Source of the DNA: Mesodorylaimus sp. YZB2_4
Taxonomy: Eukaryota > Nematoda > Enoplea > Dorylaimida > Dorylaimidae
DNA length: 64,000 bases
Assembly: GCA_030248295.1 (NCBI GenBank)
Contig: JASANH010000517.1
Span: forward strand, 186,001 to 250,000
Reading direction: 5' to 3'
Shown here: positions 36,496 to 48,572 of the stretch, piece after piece
How the letters are laid out: the number at the start of each line of letters is the position of its first letter
Numbering within the stretch: the stretch's first letter is position 1
The notes under the pieces: model-generated
What the model was told of the DNA's origin: nothing
What the model saw: the letters and a program-made list of their open reading frames with translations, nothing else
The model's database searches: none
Position numbers and translations under genes: made by a program

Positions 36496-39400
36496 ATGGC
36501 GCTGCGAAGATATGCTTTCTCTGCTTCCATAAACTATTGTCGTCCATTATATGCTAAAAACTTGAGTACTAAAGTGGATGAATTTGAGGGTAGACGTAGT
36601 TTTACTGATAGATCTTCGATTGATGTTGCTCGTGGGCTGGTCCTGTTACGATTGGCTACTTTTGGATCATTTGTAGAGAACGCGGAAAAAGTAAAAATAC
36701 GGTTGCTTCAGGCTGCAAAGTCAATTGTTGTGATCGACCAGGAAATGAAGATATTTGTAATTTTAGCTCTATAGAACCAGCGAAAAATTGCTTGGCCATA
36801 CGATAACTTCAAAATTATTGGAGAAGTCCTTTTATGCACAATTCGTGGCGGGCGATGGCGAGCAGACACTGAAGGAGGCGTCGGACAGGTTACTCAAACA
36901 TGGAAATGTAAAAACTATGCTGTGCCCACCCATGGAAGATTTGGAAGGGATCAAGTGAGTCTGCTCCTCCAGCGCCAGAGATAGTCCTTATCTCGTGCGG
37001 AAGGGTGGCAAGCAGAACCCATGGTAACTGCTCTTGTCTCGTGATATTTGGTCAAGTAACGTAAGACTCCCTGAATCTAGGCTAGAAGACTAATTCAGCA
37101 GCGTGATTGACGGGAAGGAATATTCAATCCCTCATCAAGAATCAGAAGCAAGATCTCTGACGCTAGTGTGTGACCCTTTAGTCCTTCACAGTTGCTCCAT
37201 GTCGGTCAGCTGACTTGAGGATAGCAGATCAGCGACTGTTCTTGAGCACTATTGCCTCCTTGGTGGACAATAGGCGGCAGCAGGTGGCGGACTGCGGTTA
37301 CAACCCACCCTGAGCCCGGAGGGCGACTCTAAGTAAGGGAAGCTTCGGCTCAACCGCCTCTTAGCCGGAGAGGAAATGAACCCACAAGGCTCTTTCTTGG
37401 TGCTACAAAACCGCAAAAACAAATAACACATTGCTAAAATTTTGCATAATTATAAAATCGATAATTCATTTGCGTTCTAGTAAAGACTTTGATGCCATGG
37501 CCAAAGAAAACACCGCGAAGTTTCTTCAACACTTGCGAATGGCCAACAAACTGAACAAAGCTCAAAACGGTCAGAAGGCTGTGATACAGTACAAATTGTC
37601 AGCTACATTTCCTGTGGAAGCAATGGTAAGTGACTCATTGGCGCATGATCGAGATTAAACAAGCTTGTCAGACACAGTTGATCAAGCATATGTAGGGGCT
37701 GCTGCTTGGTTTAGTTGAAGGTTGGGGCAGCCGAGGAATTGTTTCTTTAAGAAAGATCGCATCCCTAATCATTACTTACAGTATCTGACGATTGGCCATT
37801 TTTCGAATTTCTTGACCTAAACTTGCGTTTTGTATCAAAATCTCTGCACCAATCTTCTGACCATACGAGGCCATTTCAGGACAAGGTCTCGGCATCAATT
37901 GATCAAGCGAAAAAAGGATGGGAACCCTCAGTGCAAGTGTTGGCACAGGCTTTGGAATCTGGCGATCACAGTGGACTGGTAGGTGCTAACTCCTGCCCGA
38001 ACTATTTGCCCCTAAAATACCAGTTTTAAGAAACATAATTTTGTAGGTTAAATTGGGCATTGATGATGAAAGCAGAAGACACTTCCATCTGGGTATAGTC
38101 AGTACGAGGACCATTTTTCAGGTGAGGCTACTTCTTGGTTTTATACTGTAACTTTGCTTTTTGCCACAGTCCGCTGGTTCGGGCTGGAAGGCTGTTCCTC
38201 GGTGCTCAATCTTCCTGTCTCAAAATTCCATTTCGTCTTTAGTCTTGGAGACCTCCAAATTCCGTCCAGGAACTGATAGCCTTTTCGTTGATGTTGAATC
38301 AGTCACGAAACTCGCAGCTAAACTGGCCGATTCTGCGTGCTCTACTGCCAATAAATTCCTAAATAGTAACATTAATTTGCCAGCTTGCTCCTATTTTCCT
38401 CAGTTCAGGTTTTCATCCCATCGGTAGCTTCCATCAAGCCGTGTGTAGTAGAACAATGTCAAGCCATGTCACGTAGTGCAACGAAATAGAAACGTGTCAA
38501 GTGCAGTAGGTAGGTAGAACAGTAAAAATTCTAGCGCGCAGAGGGAAAAAACTAAAAACTTGTGATTTTTCCTGGCGAGGAAGTGTTTTGACATATTGTA
38601 GATAAAGGGTGTCATACACAGTTTTCATCTCATCCGTGTCAATTCCATGCAATGCATGTGCGCATCCTGCATCGATCGATCTCATTCCTCATGTATGGTA
38701 TGTCTTCCCCCCCCCTTGAAAACATGAATTTCTTGGAACATAGATTTGGCATTGGGAGCCAGCCATAATTTTTAACTGCTTTACTAAAAATCTGTGGATT
38801 CCCAGACTTGATTCGAGACCCGAAAAATCCAGTATTGTTGACCGGAGCATTAGACGTGTTCAGGCTCACAACAAGGTATATGGTACCCGAATTTATTCAG
38901 AGAATCTCTTTTTTCAGGAAGCCTTAAATTTAGGCATTCCAATTTTGATTGATGCCGAACTAAAAAGTTCTCATTCAGCTATGTTCGCCTTGACCATCGC
39001 TCTAGCTGCCTTATACAACAAACCCACATCACCTGTGCCCTTGGTATATGGAACATATCAATGCTATTTCAAGGTATGCATGTCAGCACCTCTGGTTCTC
39101 AAGCCAACAAATTTGTATTCTGTAGGAAACTAGGAACAACTTACAACAATCACTGGACCTTTGCAAGAAATTAGGGGTGACTTGCGGGGCAAAGTTGGTA
39201 CGAGGTGCATACATGGCACAGGAGAGGCGATTGGCTGCTCAGAACAGACAGCCGGATCCAATATGGAGCACTTACGAGGAAACATCAGCGGCGTACGATG
39301 GCAATGTGGAAATGCTATTTCGATGCGTGGCTAATCGGCAGCAAGATGTTAGCTTCTTCGTTGCCACTCATAATAAGGACTCGGTTCAGAAGGCTGTTGA

Positions 39401-40147
39401 TTTGTAAGTTTGGGTTCCGGTCTGGATGTTTGCTGCAGTAATTTAGATGTGGCGATTCCGTACCGTAGCGAAGCGCATTTGTTAAAAAACCGGCGATCAT
39501 TCCTGCTGATTTCGCGTATCATAAAATATATAATTTGGAGCATAAACCTTCACGGTGCCTTTCTATTGTAGAATGCAAGACCTTGGCATAGCAAAAGATC
39601 ACCCGTCAGTCCGATTCGCTCAAATTTACGGGATGTGCGATCAGATATCGTTTGGTTTAGGTAAGCTGATTGTCGATATTACATGCACAGCAGAGTGCAT
39701 ATCCACATATACAAGGTAACTACTGTATAGATCATGCAATAACGACAAGTATAATGATTCGAACGCCAGCGCAATTCAGTAAATATACACGTATATACGT
39801 ATATTTCGGACCTATATATATATAATATGCATAGATGCTAATCTATATTGTATATATCATATGTATTATTACTGCATATTGCAGAAACCCTGTCCATACA
39901 CTTGTATAACCTTGCATAGTTGCACTGTCCAAAGCATCACACATATTCAACTGGAATAAACATAGCCTTATTTTCAGGTAATAATGGATACACTGTGTAC
40001 AAATCGATACCTTGGGGATCAGTGAATGAGTGGGTGCCCTATTTGGCCAGACGAGCGGCCGAGAACCACACTGCTTTCAAAACAGCCAGGAACGAAATAC
40101 CACTCTACAGGAGCGAGTTGAAGCGAAGACTTTTAGGAAAGCCTTGA
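36496..40147 (+). CDS. PRODH: Proline (or hydroxyproline) dehydrogenase, mitochondrial
   Basis: A FAD enzyme oxidising proline to pyrroline-5-carboxylate in mitochondria. Exons: 36496-36690, 36767-36954, 37481-37625, 37880-37978, 38047-38121, 38170-38423 (tentative), 38806-38875, 38918-39073, 39126-39403, 39572-39660, 39978-40147; about 572 residues. The N-terminus (MALRRYAFSASINY) suits a mitochondrial presequence. Family marks in order: SIDVARGLVLLRL; VIQYKLSATFPVEA as the first barrel strand (usually VAIKLTAL); IPILIDAEL; YGTYQCYFK; GAKLVRGAYMAQER; FVATHNKDSV; QIYGMCDQISFGLG; and the substrate-binding helix YLARRAAEN. The last catalytic blocks are all present. Exon 38170-38423 has correct phases but reads as low-complexity, family-unlike sequence with a weak donor, so the middle may differ. 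PRODH and PRODH2 (HYPDH) cannot be told apart here. Confidence 0.9.
39779..39875. repeat. AT-rich microsatellite in the last proline dehydrogenase intron
   Basis: A run of TATA/ATAC-type dinucleotide tracts, including 'ctatatatatataatatgc' and cgtatatacgtatat. Simple-sequence DNA between exons 10 and 11 with no other feature. Confidence 0.7.
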
Positions 40148-40260
40148 GGAAGGAATTGTGATGCGCTATTATTGGGCTTAGTGTGCTGGATGTGACCAGA
40201 AGCACAAACAGCAATTAGTCGAAATGATGCACAAAAGTACCAACTGGCTCATTAAATAAC

Positions 40261-42655
40261 CTAATATTTCATTTCTACGAGCTCATTTCTACCAATAAGT
40301 CTTTTCTGATGACACGATTTCGTATAAATCCCGTACCCAACATATCCAAATATCATGACTACAATGTGCAGCAGCGTGATCAATGATGCGCCCAACCAAA
40401 GGTTTAGCTGGCCACCAATATCAGCCACAAGCTGAGCCATAGTTTTCGATGGTGATTGCACCAACTCGTCATATTCCATACGACCGTATGAAATACGCAG
40501 ATCGATCAAATCTGACATCGGAATCGACTGATCGCCATCGATTCGCCATTCTCGATTTTGGGAAGCGTGAAGTTTTGCGCTGCTGCTACGCATGTTATAA
40601 CGCCAGTCATTGCATGGAGTGTGGCATACTTTTCGACACTCGTCGATTTCGGCTAAAGCCTTTTTGGATTTTGTAACTTTGGGAATGAGACAGGACCTAA
40701 AATTTTAACAAATATTTAGGTATTATGGCGAAAATGGTTTTGAGATAAGAAAGGTTGCATGCTCTCTCGTCTATGCTTCCATCCATATACACAGTGTACC
40801 ACAGTATATACTGAAACTGACTGTGTATGCATATGCGTGAAAATGTATAATCAATACTGCAACGGGTACATACTGTATATAACCTCAGTGCGCACTATAC
40901 ATACAGTATACGGATGGTTGTTGGTCAGGAGTGGTCATGTGCTGCTGCTTGTAAAGGCTACAGTACTTATACTTCTGCTCTTTGCACATGGCTTCGAGAT
41001 TAGGCTCGGCATATCTTGCAGAAAAAGTCATAAAGCTGCACGCTTACCTGGACTGGTTGAAACTGCAAAATGTCGACGTTTCCAAGACCTCAGGTCGAAT
41101 CAAGCTCTTATCTACAAGCAATATGCATCGGCAATGACGATAGAAAGCATCCAGCATGCAATCCATTTGACAAGCCGTCCTACTGTAGGTCGTGTTAAAT
41201 ATTTTATACAACTCCCGCCCATCTTCCACGCACGGCTGCACCAAAGGCTCAGATTCCAAATTGAGCAATTGCACATTCTTCGCTGACACATCGATTTTGG
41301 TGACTGTCCCAGGACTAGCCACTGATTTTAGCCAGTTTGTAGGATCGAATGATTTGGAGACGCTGATAAAGAGGCCAGAATTTTTGTTGGGATTAGTTTC
41401 ATTTTGGGTAGGATATAAACTAATATGAGTGTTGATGACGAGACGAAGGCCTACAAAAGACAGCCATCATTAGGGGCTTGTCATAGTCTTACTGTTACGA
41501 AACTCCAAGCAGCTCACCATGACCCCTTTTCCTCTGCTTCATCTCCTCGGGTACATCGATCAAATAGCATAAGAAATAATTCGGGTCCAATATAGGCTTG
41601 ACAATCGAAGAACAATCCAGGTCATGGCGTGTATTCAAACCAAAATGACATTTTAGGAATGTTTCCTTCACATTGAAACCGGCTTCAATTAAAAATTGAT
41701 ATGCACTAGACGCACTGCTGTCAACATATCTGTCACTATGAGTGGAATTTACCTCCACCGTTTCTTGATAAGGACTAGAATTTTCCGCTGAACGACGTTG
41801 ACGATGTTGTGATTTTGGAATCTGATCAAGAATATCGTCCAGAAACACGCTTCTTTGAATAAAGGCATTCAGATAAGCTTGCGTTTGCCTTCTGTGACAA
41901 TCAGTTAGCTGACGGCATGGTCGATCAAATAAATGATCAGATAATCGATCAATGTCGGGCATGTCCTGCATGGTCGATTCAGACTTTAGTAGATCAATGC
42001 GTGATTCATCGTGATTATAAATATCGGAATCAGAAGTATAAAAATCAATGAATGATCTATCGAGTTTTAAAAAATCGATTGTTGGATCGACACTCAGAAA
42101 ATTATTGAGCGCTTGATCAGGATTTACATCACTTTCGTTATTCTCACGTGAGTTGGAGAAATCATTGAGCGAAGCTCGCTTTCGTCTCTTTTTCGCATCC
42201 ACCACACTTTCATAAATCGTTTTGACTCCATTCAACGCGTCCATGTGATCGACCAGATAGGATCGATTCATGGGATTAGCCATACAAACGTAAACTTGAG
42301 GGAATTTAAAGGCCTCTGGTGTGCGTATGGTGAAAGTAGTAGTAACTGGACTGTTCCGATAGTCTCGTACAGCTTTGCACAACTCATAAATTAATACGAC
42401 CACAGTCATTGAGAACAGACATAGCCACAGGACTTTGGCCACAACTGCCCGCGCTTCGACGAATTGACGAAACCCATCGATTTTTATATTCTTAATTAAA
42501 TTATCACCGCTCCATGCGCTTCCCCGTCGATCTGGAGCTACTGATTGTCGACGTGCGCCAGATGACCCTTCAGATGACATCGTTGAGCGGCGACTCGGAG
42601 TGATGCCAGAATGATATTGGGTTGGATAAAGATTATAGTTGAGGTGAGACGACAT
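40261..42655 (-). CDS. DEG/ENaC-family sodium channel subunit
   Basis: A two-helix subunit of a trimeric, amiloride-type cation channel of the plasma membrane. The stimulus is unknown (peptide, acid, mechanical and constitutive members exist). Exons: 42655-41518, 41450-41048, 40696-40261; 658 residues. Domains: cytosolic N-terminus (1-72), TM1 (about 74-92, LWLCLFSMTVVVLIY), a large cysteine-bearing ectodomain (RTPEAFKFPQVYVC at 111-124), the hallmark GLRLVINTHISLYP, then NTTYSRTACQMDC and HCRC, the pre-TM2 region, and TM2 with GGQLNLWLGASLITLLHI. GAS is the G-x-S selectivity filter. The usual His-Gly before TM1 reads Asp-Gly (60-61). Two furin-type sites, RRKR (157-160) and RQRR (285-288), bracket an acidic segment. 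The gene is tail-to-tail with proline dehydrogenase, with 113 bp between stop codons. Confidence 0.93.
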
Positions 42656-43608
42656 GATAGAAAGCCTGAAAAGTCATGGTTAAAAAAAGACACAGGAACA
42701 TTCTTGTGCCAAAAACAGGTTGAAACTCCTGCTCGTACAGTACTGTAAGCTCCTTACTAAGTCATATCAAATGCACTGTAACTCAAATAACCCAACTATG
42801 ATCTGACAAAGTTCTCTATAACAGGGCAGTATTCGGCCGTTGCAGTGTATGACACCCACCAGCGGCGCAACAACCGATAGCATCAGATATGCCAACACAT
42901 CATGTACGTAACACCTAGAAGGAAAACAATCAGTCTCCGATCGCGCGAAAACCTCGGATTAACAACAGGTAAGGCTGCCACGACACACATAGTAGGTACC
43001 ACGCTAGACTTGTTCGGGCGTGAAGGGCACTGTCGATCTTGCGTAAACATAAAATACGCGCATACCTTTTTCTATGTCGTTTCAGTTCGTCGAAAACCTT
43101 TGTCCGATGAAAATTCAAAACATACCTACACGCCAATCCGATTCCCACGTGTCGTTTATACGCCCTGCATGAGACGAGCGCCTCAATCGTACCTAATACT
43201 TTTGTGTATCCACTTTCAAACTTAGGCGCACAAAGTTTGACTGGACTTCTCTGTAAAACGGTTAGTATAGACACACAAGTTTAATCCTATTTCGTAAACA
43301 CGCAAAGTAGATAGTCACCAGTGGATGGTGGGCAGTCAGAACACGGCAGGGGCATTGAAATGAAAACTTACTCATTGGGTGTGAGACGCTCTGAAAACCT
43401 CTTCGCCAGGGGCCATTTTCACAGAAGTGTGGATGAATCAAAGTCTCAAGAACGCGTTGTGTGCGAGCAGTTGCTAGATATCTAACGTAAGAGCTAGACG
43501 ATGTCTAAGTTTATGTGGCGCTAATCAGCATTCAACTAACATCAACATCGTTATGATACCTGAATGAAACACTAACAATAAGAGTGCACTCGAGCAGGTA
43601 TATATGCT
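42656..43608. other. 5' flank of the DEG/ENaC gene
   Basis: No gene recognised on either strand. It presumably contains the promoter of the minus-strand channel gene; no core element was identified. Confidence 0.4.
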
Positions 43609-43862
43609 GCGGCCGCGGTGGTGCAGCGGTTCTGCATTCGTCTCTCCGTATTGCTTGGGGGCGTGTGGCTGGACTCGTCCCAGGTTCGATCCCCGGTGAT
43701 GGATGCCGGTTGCGGAATATAAATCCTCGCTGACAGGGTTCACAGCTCACCTGCCATTGTCCGTAGAAGTTGGTGTCCAGTCCAGGATGGCCTCGTGTAG
43801 GGGTGCTCCTAGAGGAGACACGCAGAAGGACGCTGCTGTGTGTCCTGGACCCGCCACACACC
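43609..43862 (+). mobile_element. tRNA-headed SINE (head type 1), clean head
   Basis: Best-preserved head: GCGGCCGCGGTGGTGCAGCG with A box TGGTGCAGCGG, and B box GGTTCGATCCC 50-odd bases later. Both fit the Pol III internal promoter. The body includes 'aggggtgctcctagaggag'. The copy stops near 43862 without the common GC-rich tail, so it is 3'-truncated. Confidence 0.85.
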
Positions 43863-44042
43863 CTTTCTTATAAGCCCTGTGGCCCTCACTCATGAACAGT
43901 GCATGTATGAACAGTACAGTACAGTGTATTTATATCTCAGGGGTAAACCTATGAGGAATATTGATATCTGTTGTACAGTGCGTCATGAGATCCATTTTGA
44001 GCACCCGTTTTTATTTTCTTTATAATCCTGCCATTTGTTATC

Positions 44043-44526
44043 AGTTTTTTATTTTTGGCGGCTTGGGGCCCGCGCTGCTCCAGTCCCCCTTGGGGCTTCC
44101 AGCCCGTTTTGCGAAGCCAGCCAGCATTCATGATATGATAAGAAAGGCCGCGGGGTGACCCGCTCTCAGCAGGTTCCCTCTAAGTCTCCATTGGACAGGC
44201 CCGCCGAGGGTATCCTGTTTTAGCACCGGCGTCTCAGGATGATACTAGGCGAGAAGGGAGGTCCTCCCGACTGGTGTTTCGAGGACAACTTTCATGATTC
44301 CTCTTTCGGCGACCGCCTCTCGACGGTACCGGGTGAGTCGCCTTGATCCACTTGCGCAAGGCCGGCGACAGACTTACTAAATCGCCGACGAAGACTGGCT
44401 TCCACTTCGGGAGCGGGCTTACTCAACTGCCATCCTCAGGTGGAACAGAAGTGTGGGATCGCGGTCAAGGCTGCTGACCCGTGCAATGCGGGACCAAAGC
44501 CTTAACCAACTGAGCCATCGCGGCTC
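44043..44526 (-). mobile_element. tRNA-headed SINE (head type 2)
   Basis: On the minus strand it begins GGAGCCGCGATGGCTCAGTT. The body has 'gaaacaccagtcgggagg' and 'ggtaccgtcgag'-type blocks, and the tail pairs with the other copies (AAACGGGCTGGAAGCCCC, then a GC-rich stretch and an A/T-rich end). It lies 180 bp from the previous SINE, in opposite orientation. Confidence 0.8.
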
Positions 44527-44773
44527 CTTGTCATCAGCTTCTGCTATGCAACAAAAGTGCTTATTTTAGGGTCTACAGTACATGCCTCTGTCGAGGCCTA
44601 ATCAGAGGCATTTTTGTGCAGGAGTATCTACGCTTTACTTGTTCGAAATACAAGAAAACCCCCTTGCTTGTAAAATATGAGACGACCTTGCTGTGGCAGG
44701 GACAAAACGACGATTTTAGAACCCTGTTTTGTTGCGCTTAAATGTACTAAGATGCTGGAGATTATCAAAAATA

Positions 44774-45253
44774 CCGGGTCTTTCATAAAGAAAGGACCTG
44801 TTTTGGAATCGATTTGCGCGGCAACCGTTTGAAAATGGAGACCCCGGATTGGAATTCGGTAGTTCCCATCCATGGGTAGACGGATGATCCAAACAAAATT
44901 TTAAATTCTAGCTGTTGAAAATATTCAAATCTGCCGCTCATTTTGTATAGGAACTTTGAGTAGACTATATAATGCTTGCTAGCTGGCGCTACACTCTGGT
45001 ACTTTGTGCCACAGATTGCACGGATAGAGGGCCGTGGTTTTATTATCGAGTTTACAGGTTCGCATCATACAAACCGGTTGTAAGAATAGGCTCTCCTTAC
45101 ACCAGTCACCCTTACACCAGGGAATTTAAAAAACTTTTTCGTCTCCCCATGGATGGGAGCTACAGTACCATATTCAAATCCAGGGTCTCTAATTCCAAAC
45201 GGTTGCTGCACAAATCGATTTCAAAACAGGTCCTTTCTTTATGAAAAACCCGG
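44774..45253. mobile_element. 480-bp element with 111-bp terminal inverted repeats
   Basis: Arms 44774-44884 and 45143-45253 are inverted copies with scattered mismatches. They start CCGGGTCTTTCATAAAGAAA (left) and CCGGGTTTTTCATAAAGAAA (right, inverted). TA flanks both ends. The central 258 bp is unique and non-coding. A non-autonomous TA-targeting DNA transposon. Confidence 0.87.
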
Positions 45254-48200
45254 TATTATAGCACTGATGCTGGTGCCAATATAACCAAGCTTTAAGATAT
45301 GTTAACTTTGTATCCCAAGGATTTTCTTACAATAAAACCACACTAGGTAAGCGCACATCAGGCGTACATCGTGGCTAGCATGGCCTTTACTTTAAAAAAG
45401 CCAGTTCGTGGCCTTATAATTAAATGCTTGTGCAATGCGTTTGGTGATGTAGCAAAACAGAAACACGAACAGCCAGGAAATCAACATATTTTTTTGCACA
45501 AGCAACAACAATAGTCTGACATTTTTCCGCACAACATACAGTATATGTGCTGTATTTAACCATCAACTAACGTTTTGAACTTGCAAATCAAGTATTGCAA
45601 ATTTACTGACGCCCAAAGCATCATGCGATCACCGACTCTGGCAGACAATACGAATCTTCAATATATTGAAAGGTTAGTCTACGACAGTTAGTTCAAACGC
45701 TCAAACGTTCAATACAATTCAAAAGGTCTTGAAAGAAACAGCTGATTAAACTGTCCTAGGATGAAAAAGCTAAATCTTCTGATTTATAAATCCAAATCCT
45801 AAATATAGAAAATGACACAGTTCTGGTCTCTAGAGGGAGCTAGCAGAAGGATGGACGGAGAGCTAGCATAGAGTGGTAAGTACTCATAGTATGCACGTGC
45901 ACATGCATGCAGCAAGCATTCTACATATACGAATTCGTGCGAGAGTGTTATTCGGCAAAAGCCAAAGCCAAATTGCAGCTTGCGTACCTCGCGATGTTGA
46001 CCTAATTATTAGATTTTGACCAAGTTCTCTCTCGAGCTACACAATCGTAATTTATTCAGCAATCAATAGTTGTGCCTGTTGGGAACAACTTCTTCAACCC
46101 GTGTCGCGTTACTGCCATGTGCGTCAAAGTATTTGATCCTTATGACGTCTGGAGGCAGTACCTCTTTGCAAATACTGTAAGGCGGAGCTAACAAAAAACG
46201 AACCATAGACGACCTTGAAAATGCTTCTGCAATGAGTATGAATACACAGTCGAAGGGACAGAGACTCGAATAAGAATCACGTTATACTAGCTCATATTAC
46301 AAACAAGAAGTATATGGCTCTGGTTAACCGCTAAACTGTCCTGACATCCATGTATAGTTTCCTGCAGTCTTTACTAATAAGCTAATGAGCCAATTATGAG
46401 AATTAAAACTACGAACAAACATGGACTGCCCCACTGCGCAGCGTGCTAATTGATAAGGCCGACATCGTCGTCATCAGTAGTCGTAAGATATCACTGGAGA
46501 GGCATGCTATGTTTATCGCTGACATCAGTATATCCTATTATTCGCAAGCACGTCATAAAATATCATGATCACTTAAAATTCTCCATGACTGACGTGCCGT
46601 TTTAGGTGTTTTCACTGTACACTCGCGTGTGATCAGCACGCATGCGTCAGAAGGAGTCTTGGACGCAATCTCGTCAGTGACGATGGCCTACTCAGCTCAC
46701 TGATAACGTCTATAATCGCTTCAGTGATCACTGCCGTTGCGTATCGCAGCCTCAATCAATGTACTATTGGCATCTAGGCTTTCCATAGTGTACCAAAAGT
46801 ACTTATGTGATGCGAGTATGTGATAGATGTATGTCTAGCGGTCTCGAATTGCACCTGCTGGATGATTCGTGTTCTAATCAACTCCAGGTAAGACTTGACA
46901 CGTCGAGTGTCGTCCCATATGTCCTGCTCATCTTGCGCTCTCAAACGTGCTAGTCAACTCTCACGCATGGAGGAATAAAAAAAAGTGATGCTAGAAAAGT
47001 GATGGCTCAAATTTCCATCAGTCTTTCCTCGTTTTCCCATGCGATTCAAAGACGAAATAGAGTGAAAGCTCAAAAGCGCGAAGCGGCGATAGATGTCGAG
47101 CGAAATGTGAATGAGATGGCTCGTTACTTTTGGCATTCGATTACACCGATTTTCATATAATGAGCTCTTTCTGTCTAGTGTCGGCTTTTGGTCCCATATC
47201 GTGCTCGTAGTTCGTCCTCGTTCGTTCTCCTCCTTCTCCCAGGGTACACTCGGTTTCAACTTTCTATTCAGACTATGAAGGAATTCTCATGAAGTTGCCA
47301 ATAGTCAAGGCAAGCAAGCAAAACCAATTCTCTCATGGCCTTATGCTCGCTTTTGATAGAAAAAATGTCGATTGGAAGGAAGAACGCAGGAAACTTGATT
47401 CTCTTTTCTACGAGCTAACATTCTGGCTTGTTGATTGAGAGATGACGTTGTTCAAGTCCTTTCCGTTCTATTACCTTCGCACAGCTTCCATACCTGCACC
47501 CACCTGAACTTACCTAAGCCGTGCTAGTAACTTATGTATGCTCAATGAGAATGCACGGACCATCATGGAAATAGTTTTATGCCCAGTTCGCCAACTGGCC
47601 ATCTAGCATGGAAAGAAATAGGGAAAATGAATTGGCAAGACACAAGCCCTATTCAATTATCCGTAGGACAGAGGCGGGTGGCTCTATCGTTTGGCTCGTC
47701 CAGCAGAGCACCTGCCAGCCAGCCTATTTGACCTTTATTCTTGAAATGAGAAGGTGGGTCTGGTCTGGGAATGATTTTTATTAAGAGTGCGATTGGTGTG
47801 ATAGATTTGTATGATTTAAGTCATTGCTTCTTATCTTTGACAAGAAATTACCGTTTGCGTAAAATTGTATGACTCCTAGTACAAAAAATTCTGGATAATG
47901 GGGTCGATTACGCAATAGACGGCCTTGCTTGGGGTTGGGCGAGGATCATTCGCGGCTTGCATCCGTCAGTGATAGAAAAATGTGGCTACCTCGCGTTCTT
48001 CTAGCAGAATGTTTTTTGCCAGTCTGTCTACGCTCTTGCCAGTTTTAACTAAACCCTTATTGCTTGTCATCTTTATATCCAATGATAAGGCGAAACGCGT
48101 CTTAGGAAGCCTCGTATACGCCACGCGGACTACATGCTTCTTTAAGCCTCATAAGTGCCAGAAGCTGGTTTCCCACCTGCTGCTTAGTTGCGTGATCGCT

Positions 48201-48277
48201 TTGCCTGAAATGTTTATAAGTGCCCTATCAAAAACATATTATCATACGATTCTATGATACCAGCCATTCAGTCTCAT
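45254..48277. other. Non-coding stretch
   Basis: Three kilobases without a recognised gene, RNA or repeat. Open frames here (for example 46954-47259 minus) are short and resemble no family. Confidence 0.45.
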
Positions 48278-48572
48278 GATAATTCGTAGATAATCGTCTG
48301 AATTATCTGTGATAAGATATCACAGAATTTCCCGAGGTTAGATGTTCTATTATCTAGAGTGATTTTCGACAAGGCAGCTGGTGATAATGGAATGTTGAAC
48401 TCTTATCCCCCAGCTGGAAACGGGTGCAAAAAGAGTGATATGATAAGACGTAATCAATTCTTTTTCGTTTTCGTTGTAATCAATTTTCAAGTTCAATGTA
48501 CAGGGCTTCTTTTGTATTCTCATTCCCCGGATGCTAATCTCCAGAGTGATAAGACGCTCGTTTATCTTATCA
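48278..48572. promoter_or_regulatory. TGATAA cluster about 1 kb before the anoctamin gene
   Basis: TGATAA or its complement occurs at 48278, 48310, 48382, 48441, 48547 and 48567, with further AGATAA sites between. Four read TGATAAG, the consensus of GATA-type zinc-finger factors. Six in 295 bp is well above chance. The distance to the anoctamin ATG (49352) suits an enhancer or distal promoter. The link to that gene is inferred from position. Confidence 0.5.

Noticed and set aside
39779-39875. Promoter from the TATA-rich run
   Set aside because: It is simple-sequence DNA inside an intron of proline dehydrogenase with no gene starting after it.
43609-43720. tRNA gene suggested by A and B boxes
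   Set aside because: The cloverleaf arms are not complete, and the same sequence recurs attached to a shared 3' body, which marks a SINE head.
47982-48257. Small membrane-protein gene on the plus strand
   Set aside because: It starts with a non-ATG codon, resembles no family and ends near the TGATAA cluster with no splice or poly(A) support.
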